From Microcaldota archaeon (GTDB lineage Archaea > Micrarchaeota > Micrarchaeia > Micrarchaeales > CABMGC01): 8,228 nucleotides of DNA. The notes beneath the pieces were generated by a model that was not told where the DNA came from, searched no databases, and saw only the letters and a program-made list of their open reading frames with translations. Shown in pieces: positions 5,743 through 8,228 of this stretch (its first letter is position 1; the number at the start of each line of letters is the position of its first letter). Where the stretch lies: contig DAHVVD010000049.1 in the NCBI GenBank assembly GCA_027328265.1, positions 1 through 8,228 on the forward strand, written 5' to 3'. Position numbers and translations under genes: made by a program.

Positions 5743-5751
5743 TTTAAATAT
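5743..5751 (+). promoter_or_regulatory. TATA box for the ATPase operon
   Basis: TTTAAATAT is centred about 24 bases before ATG 5771, the spacing of a leaderless transcript. No ribosome-binding site precedes the ATG. The element lies in the 53-bp gap after the pilin-like gene, so the ATPase unit is probably transcribed separately. Confidence 0.65.
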
Positions 5752-5770
5752 TCCATTCTAACCTTCTAGC

Positions 5771-7297
5771 ATGGGCCTTCTCCGCATCCAGAACCTGATG
5801 AGCAACGAGCTAGCCAAGAGGAACTTCATCAGCAGGCCTCCTGAACCGCCCTACGAATTCCTTCTCAACGACCCTACAAACTCGATCTTCATCGGCATAA
5901 CAAAACTCTTCGGCGTACCCTTCACCTGGACCTTTAGCTCACTCACCAACCCTCACATAAGCGTTGTAGGAATAACCGGTTCTGGTAAAAGTTTCTTCGT
6001 AAAGACCTTCCTTACCCGCGCCAGCTATGTCTGGAACACAAACGCAATCATAATCGACTGGGCTGGGGAGTACATCTCATGGGTCAAGCAGAGCGGAGGG
6101 AAGGTAATCTCGTTCGCCAGGGGCGACTACCTCAATATCATGGATCTCTCTGGCATGAGACCTATAGACCGCGCAAAGCAGATCATGAACTCTCTTGACA
6201 TACTCACGGATGTGGGAGAGTATCCGGAGCAGAGAAGGCTTACTGCCGAGGCAGTGGAGCAGGCTTATGTGAACTACGGCTTCAATCTCGCAACTCCCGC
6301 TCCTCTTACCAGGGAGGCACCCACGCTCAAGGACGTGCTCGCTCTTCTCGAGGAGAAGCAGCAGGAGGGCACGTACGCTTACCCTGCCGAACTGGAGAAT
6401 GCGATCTACAGGCTGAGGCAGTTCTCGAGGGAGGGGGAGGATTACTTCGCCAAGAAGAGCACAATAGATATTGGCAAGCTCGCCTCCTCAGGACTTGTAG
6501 ACCTTGATCTTTCGAGTTTGCCTGACGAACGTTTCAGGGCACTTGCCGCCCTCTTCATCCTGCAGACTCTGAAGGAGAAGATGAGGATGGAAACCTGGAG
6601 CGCATCCGCAGGGCTGAAGGTGATCGTAACGCTTGACGAGGCATGGAAGGTTGCCAGCGACGAGAGGAGCGACGCAGTGACGATAATAAGAGAAGGAAGG
6701 AAGTACCAGTTCGGGCTCATAGTGGCATCGCAGAACCCCACTGACATAAACGAGGCGATCTTCTCGAACGTCGGCACGACCCTCATGCTCAGGATAAGGT
6801 TCGAGAAATTCATGACCTACCTGCAGGGTTCCCTCAATTTCTCTGAGTTCATGCGCGCTGAGATAAGCAAGCTAGGTGTCGGGCAGGCTGCGGTCGACAT
6901 GTCGTTCAACACTGCTGTAAAGTTCTCGAACGTCTTCCTGCTCGAGAGGGTTGTAGGAGAGCTTCCGCTGGATACGTACACCATAACCCTCACTGACATA
7001 CTCGAGCCGAAGGAGATAGACAATCCCGAGATAAAGAAGGAGTACGAGTTCGACAAGATAACGCTCAACGCGAAGCTGGTCGAGAACGGCCTCAACTCCG
7101 AAGCCATACTGGGAATCTTCGGCAGGATAGGCGAGCAGAACAGGTACATAGACATAAGGCGGCTGGTAGAGGCAATGCTCAAGGAGAACGTCGGCAAGGA
7201 TACAGTAGTCTCGTTCCTCAGGAGCATAGGGCTCCAGGATGCCTTCATAACAAGGCTCTTCACTTATGTCGCGCCTGCTGCGCCTTCGTCGTCTTAG
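5771..7297 (+). CDS. HerA/VirB4-superfamily ATPase with C-terminal helical repeat domain
   Basis: This 508-residue protein belongs to the HerA-FtsK superfamily of hexameric P-loop pumps. Visible are Walker A GITGSGKS (67-74), the strand AIIIDWAGEY (92-101), a VirB4/TraC-like YLNIMDLSG (120-128), Walker B VIVTLDEAW (284-292), the arginine-bearing helix TIIREGRKYQFG (304-315) and the sensor strand LIVASQNP (316-323). The IDxxGEY and LNxMDL elements favour the VirB4/TraC branch, whose members drive conjugation-type secretion, over HerA-NurA end-resection helicases. No nurA gene is next to it, so the substrate (DNA or protein) is open. Residues 432-501 form an extra helical domain that aligns with the protein encoded immediately downstream. 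A short Pro/Ala/Ser tail closes the protein. It is the first gene of a three-gene unit, with only 8 bases to the next. Confidence 0.87.
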   Translation: MGLLRIQNLMSNELAKRNFISRPPEPPYEFLLNDPTNSIFIGITKLFGVPFTWTFSSLTNPHISVVGITGSGKSFFVKTFLTRASYVWNTNAIIIDWAGEYISWVKQSGGKVISFARGDYLNIMDLSGMRPIDRAKQIMNSLDILTDVGEYPEQRRLTAEAVEQAYVNYGFNLATPAPLTREAPTLKDVLALLEEKQQEGTYAYPAELENAIYRLRQFSREGEDYFAKKSTIDIGKLASSGLVDLDLSSLPDERFRALAALFILQTLKEKMRMETWSASAGLKVIVTLDEAWKVASDERSDAVTIIREGRKYQFGLIVASQNPTDINEAIFSNVGTTLMLRIRFEKFMTYLQGSLNFSEFMRAEISKLGVGQAAVDMSFNTAVKFSNVFLLERVVGELPLDTYTITLTDILEPKEIDNPEIKKEYEFDKITLNAKLVENGLNSEAILGIFGRIGEQNRYIDIRRLVEAMLKENVGKDTVVSFLRSIGLQDAFITRLFTYVAPAAPSSS

Positions 7298-7300
7298 GTG
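7296..7300 (+). promoter_or_regulatory. Ribosome-binding site fixing the TTG start of the helical repeat gene
   Basis: AGGTG overlaps the ATPase stop (TAG 7295-7297) and lies 5 bases before TTG 7306. The next in-frame ATG is codon 15, inside the domain shared with the ATPase, so the TTG start is favoured. Confidence 0.6.
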
Positions 7301-7305
7301 TTATT

Positions 7306-7602
7306 TTGCCAGGAAGCTATGCTGTAAACAGGATAGAGCTCAAGAAGATGCTGACCTCGCTCGGAGTGAGCGACGCCTCAGCCGAGAAGCTTCTTGCAAC
7401 GCTAAACAAGATGCACAGGCACATAAATGCCGTCGCTTTCGTTGACATGCTCGAGAAGATGGGCGTGAAGCAGTACAGCATAAACAACATACTCAGGAGG
7501 ATAGGAGTAGACGATGCTACGATAGCAGAGATATTCAACGTGCTAGACGAGGAGAGGATACAGAGCACCTTCGGCAAGGTAGTCAAGCTTGAGATTGAGT
7601 GA
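7306..7602 (+). CDS. Small helical repeat protein, paralogue of the upstream ATPase's C-terminal domain
   Basis: I recognise no named family. The 98-residue product is predicted all-helical and soluble, with no cysteines and no signal. It contains recurring helix-turn-helix units around the turns LG20V, MG53V and IG67V, each with a leucine-rich helix before and a polar helix after. Residues 12-81 align without gaps to residues 432-501 of the ATPase, sharing Leu12, Leu16, Gly20, Arg38, Ile40, Val46, Lys51, Val54, Leu63, Arg64, Ile66, Gly67, Asp70, Ala71, Ile73 and Phe77. The simplest reading is that the ATPase tail was duplicated into a free-standing protein that may co-assemble with or regulate the ATPase; that is inference. 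The gene begins 8 bases after the ATPase stop and ends 4 bases before the next start. Confidence 0.82.
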   Translation: MPGSYAVNRIELKKMLTSLGVSDASAEKLLATLNKMHRHINAVAFVDMLEKMGVKQYSINNILRRIGVDDATIAEIFNVLDEERIQSTFGKVVKLEIE

Positions 7603-7606
7603 TAGT

Positions 7607-7996
7607 ATGAAAGATTCTAGGGAGAGTTACTGCGTGATGTGCGGCAAGAAAAGAGGGGGCGTAGAGATAAAGGAGGACTATGTGATCAACTCGATAAGGT
7701 GGTTCAACAGGACAGTGCTCAAGCAGTTCCGGAACAACAGGCTTGTTATCTGCGAGGAGTGCTATCCCAAGTACAAGGAGCAGAGGAAGAAGTTCGTAGG
7801 AAGGCAGAGGCTCTACATAGCGCTCGGTGTCATCTTTGTGATACTTGGCGTCTTCCTTGACAAGACCATAGGCGCTCTCCTGATAGGCATAGTCATACTC
7901 ATTGTTCTCTACCTCTTCTCGCTCCTGAGCTATGTGCCGGAACTTAGCTACAAGCCTAAGGGAAGGGAGGCGAAGCAGAAGAAATGGGCTTTGTGA
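7607..7996 (+). CDS. Two-TM membrane protein with N-terminal four-cysteine zinc finger
   Basis: I do not recognise a named family. From ATG 7607 the product is 129 residues. The N-terminal half carries two cysteine pairs, CVMC (Cys9/Cys12) and CEEC (Cys49/Cys52), able to bind one zinc, separated by a basic, amphipathic stretch (INSIRWFNRTVLKQFRNNR). Two hydrophobic helices follow (about 69-84 and 87-108) joined by a tight DKT turn, then a basic tail ending GREAKQKKWAL. Both the finger and the tail should be cytoplasmic, with the protein in the inner membrane. A longer frame from TTG 7589 overlaps the previous gene. ATG 7607 is preferred because it follows the upstream stop by 4 bases and has GAGTGA just before it. 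Its place behind the ATPase suggests it could anchor that machine to the membrane. Confidence 0.8.
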   Translation: MKDSRESYCVMCGKKRGGVEIKEDYVINSIRWFNRTVLKQFRNNRLVICEECYPKYKEQRKKFVGRQRLYIALGVIFVILGVFLDKTIGALLIGIVILIVLYLFSLLSYVPELSYKPKGREAKQKKWAL

Positions 7997-8002
7997 ATAA
8001 AA

Positions 8003-8016
8003 CTCTCGTCCGAGAG
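8003..8016. terminator. Short perfect hairpin after the ATPase operon
   Basis: CTCTCG and CGAGAG pair around a 2-base apex (or 5 bp around GTCC), beginning 6 bases after the last stop of the operon. An AT-rich stretch follows. It could terminate or protect the operon mRNA, though archaeal terminators rarely need hairpins. Confidence 0.45.
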
Positions 8017-8025
8017 ACAAATTAC

Positions 8026-8033
8026 TATATAAG
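8026..8033 (+). promoter_or_regulatory. Possible TATA box (TATATAAG) just outside the insertion element
   Basis: TATATAAG would start a transcript near 8053-8060, at the edge of the nested hairpin. It lies outside the inferred left boundary, so it would be host sequence reading into the element. No ribosome-binding site or frame is tied to it. Confidence 0.3.
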
Positions 8034-8058
8034 TTTAATCATTTTGATAAAAACGCAG

Positions 8059-8103
8059 GCGATTCCGCAAACTCCTACTCTTTAGACAGGAGTAAGGAAT
8101 CGC
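8059..8103. repeat. Nested stem-loop at the IS left end
   Basis: GCGATTCC (8059-8066) pairs perfectly with GGAATCGC (8096-8103). Inside, ACTCCT (8071-8076) pairs perfectly with AGGAGT (8088-8093) around an 11-base loop ACTCTTTAGAC. The internal bulges are GCAA and AA. In IS200/IS605 elements such end hairpins are bound by the TnpA transposase as single strands. Confidence 0.75.
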
Positions 8104-8132
8104 TATGACCGCCGACAAAAATATTCGAAAGG

Positions 8133-8143
8133 CATATAAATAT
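8133..8143 (+). promoter_or_regulatory. TATA box for tnpB
   Basis: CATATAAATAT is centred about 25 bases before ATG 8163, which fits a leaderless tnpB transcript and favours that start over the in-frame ATG at 8142, which overlaps this TATA box. Confidence 0.55.
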
Positions 8144-8162
8144 GAAAGGCAATGCAATAGAT

Positions 8163-8228
8163 ATGGACTGCATAAGGGCATATAAATTCAGGCTTGCACC
8201 AGACAAGAAGAGGCAGCAGGCAATAGAC
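8163..8228 (+). CDS. tnpB: TnpB-type RNA-guided endonuclease, first 22 residues (partial)
   Basis: The frame starts at ATG 8163 and runs off the window: MDCIRAYKFRLAPDKKRQQA and two more residues. A short basic opening followed by AYKFRLxPxxxQ is the typical first strand and helix of IS605 OrfB/TnpB proteins. TnpB is an RNA-guided DNA nuclease that helps the element persist by cutting emptied donor sites. Its guide RNA normally overlaps the 3' end of the gene and is out of view. An in-frame ATG at 8142 would add seven residues (MKGNAID) but sits on the TATA box. Whether the RuvC-like catalytic residues are intact cannot be seen. Confidence 0.7.
   Translation, partial: MDCIRAYKFRLAPDKKRQQAID

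Larger units (their letters stand above)
8049..8228 (+). mobile_element. Left end of an IS200/IS605-type element carrying tnpB (right part outside window)
   Basis: Three signs agree: a TnpB N-terminus at 8163, a strong nested hairpin 60-100 bases upstream of it as in IS200/IS605 left ends, and a TTGAT pentamer at 8044-8048 immediately before the inferred edge. TTGAT is the target and TAM of the well-studied element ISDra2. Ten bases separate it from the stem. No tnpA lies between the host gene and tnpB, so this is a tnpB-only (IS1341-type) element unless tnpA is downstream. The exact boundary is inferred. Confidence 0.6.

Noticed and set aside
7583..8020. Minus-strand open frame of 145 codons opposite the zinc-finger membrane gene
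   Set aside because: The plus-strand frame has cysteine pairs, clear membrane helices and tight operon spacing; the antisense product has no such organisation.
8059..8103. Nested hairpin read as a CRISPR repeat, riboswitch or tRNA fragment
   Set aside because: There is one copy, no spacer array, no conserved aptamer core and no cloverleaf; its position before tnpB explains it better.
8131..8187. 11-base direct repeat GGCATATAAAT at 8131-8141 and 8177-8187
   Set aside because: The second copy encodes the conserved A-Y-K-F of TnpB and the first is the TATA box, so the match is probably coincidence of AT-rich motifs.

Overview
The window looks archaeal, and most like a small-genome DPANN lineage of the Micrarchaeota/ARMAN type. 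The signs are heavy AGG/AGA/ATA codon use, TTTAAA- or TATAAA-type TATA boxes about 25-35 bases before start codons (several implying leaderless or near-leaderless mRNAs), GTG and TTG starts, an archaeal class III (type IV pilin-like) signal peptide reading QSAMEYLMTYGWAIL, and a 45-residue DUF5679-like zinc ribbon. The lineage is inferred from protein style, not from a marker gene.

Layout, left to right. (1) Positions 2-1882, plus strand: the end of a zinc/manganese-type ABC import operon, with the 3' end of the solute-binding protein, the ATPase and the ABC-3 permease, all overlapping. (2) 1901-2305, minus: a SpeD-like pyruvoyl decarboxylase, convergent with the permease. (3) 2383-3784, plus: a ferritin-like/VIT1 fusion (iron or manganese transporter) followed by a membrane-anchored SlyD-like FKBP prolyl isomerase. 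SpeD and the fusion diverge from a 77-bp intergenic that holds one palindromic TATA element and a 9-bp tandem repeat. (4) 3800-4703, minus: a DUF5679-like zinc ribbon and a membrane-anchored, sequon-rich ectodomain protein. (5) 4872-5717, plus: a pilin-signal surface protein with a LamG-like domain whose strand order appears rearranged. (6) 5771-7996, plus: a tight three-gene unit of a HerA/VirB4-superfamily ATPase, a small helical-repeat protein and a two-TM zinc-finger membrane protein. (7) 8044-8228: the left end of an IS200/IS605-type element with a nested hairpin and the first codons of tnpB; the rest runs off the window.

The most interesting part is the three-gene ATPase unit. The 98-residue second protein aligns without gaps to the C-terminal domain of the ATPase just upstream (16 identities in 70 positions). 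The ATPase tail has therefore apparently been duplicated as a free-standing protein, next to a membrane protein with a cysteine-pair zinc site. This could be an undescribed membrane-linked DNA- or protein-pumping machine; that function is inference. Other points are a SpeD that keeps the self-processing triad but has lost residues typical of AdoMet decarboxylases, an FKBP with a changed active-site aspartate, and a candidate TTGAT motif at the transposon boundary. Metal handling is a theme of the left half (zinc-type ABC importer, ferritin-VIT fusion), and cell-surface proteins dominate the middle.
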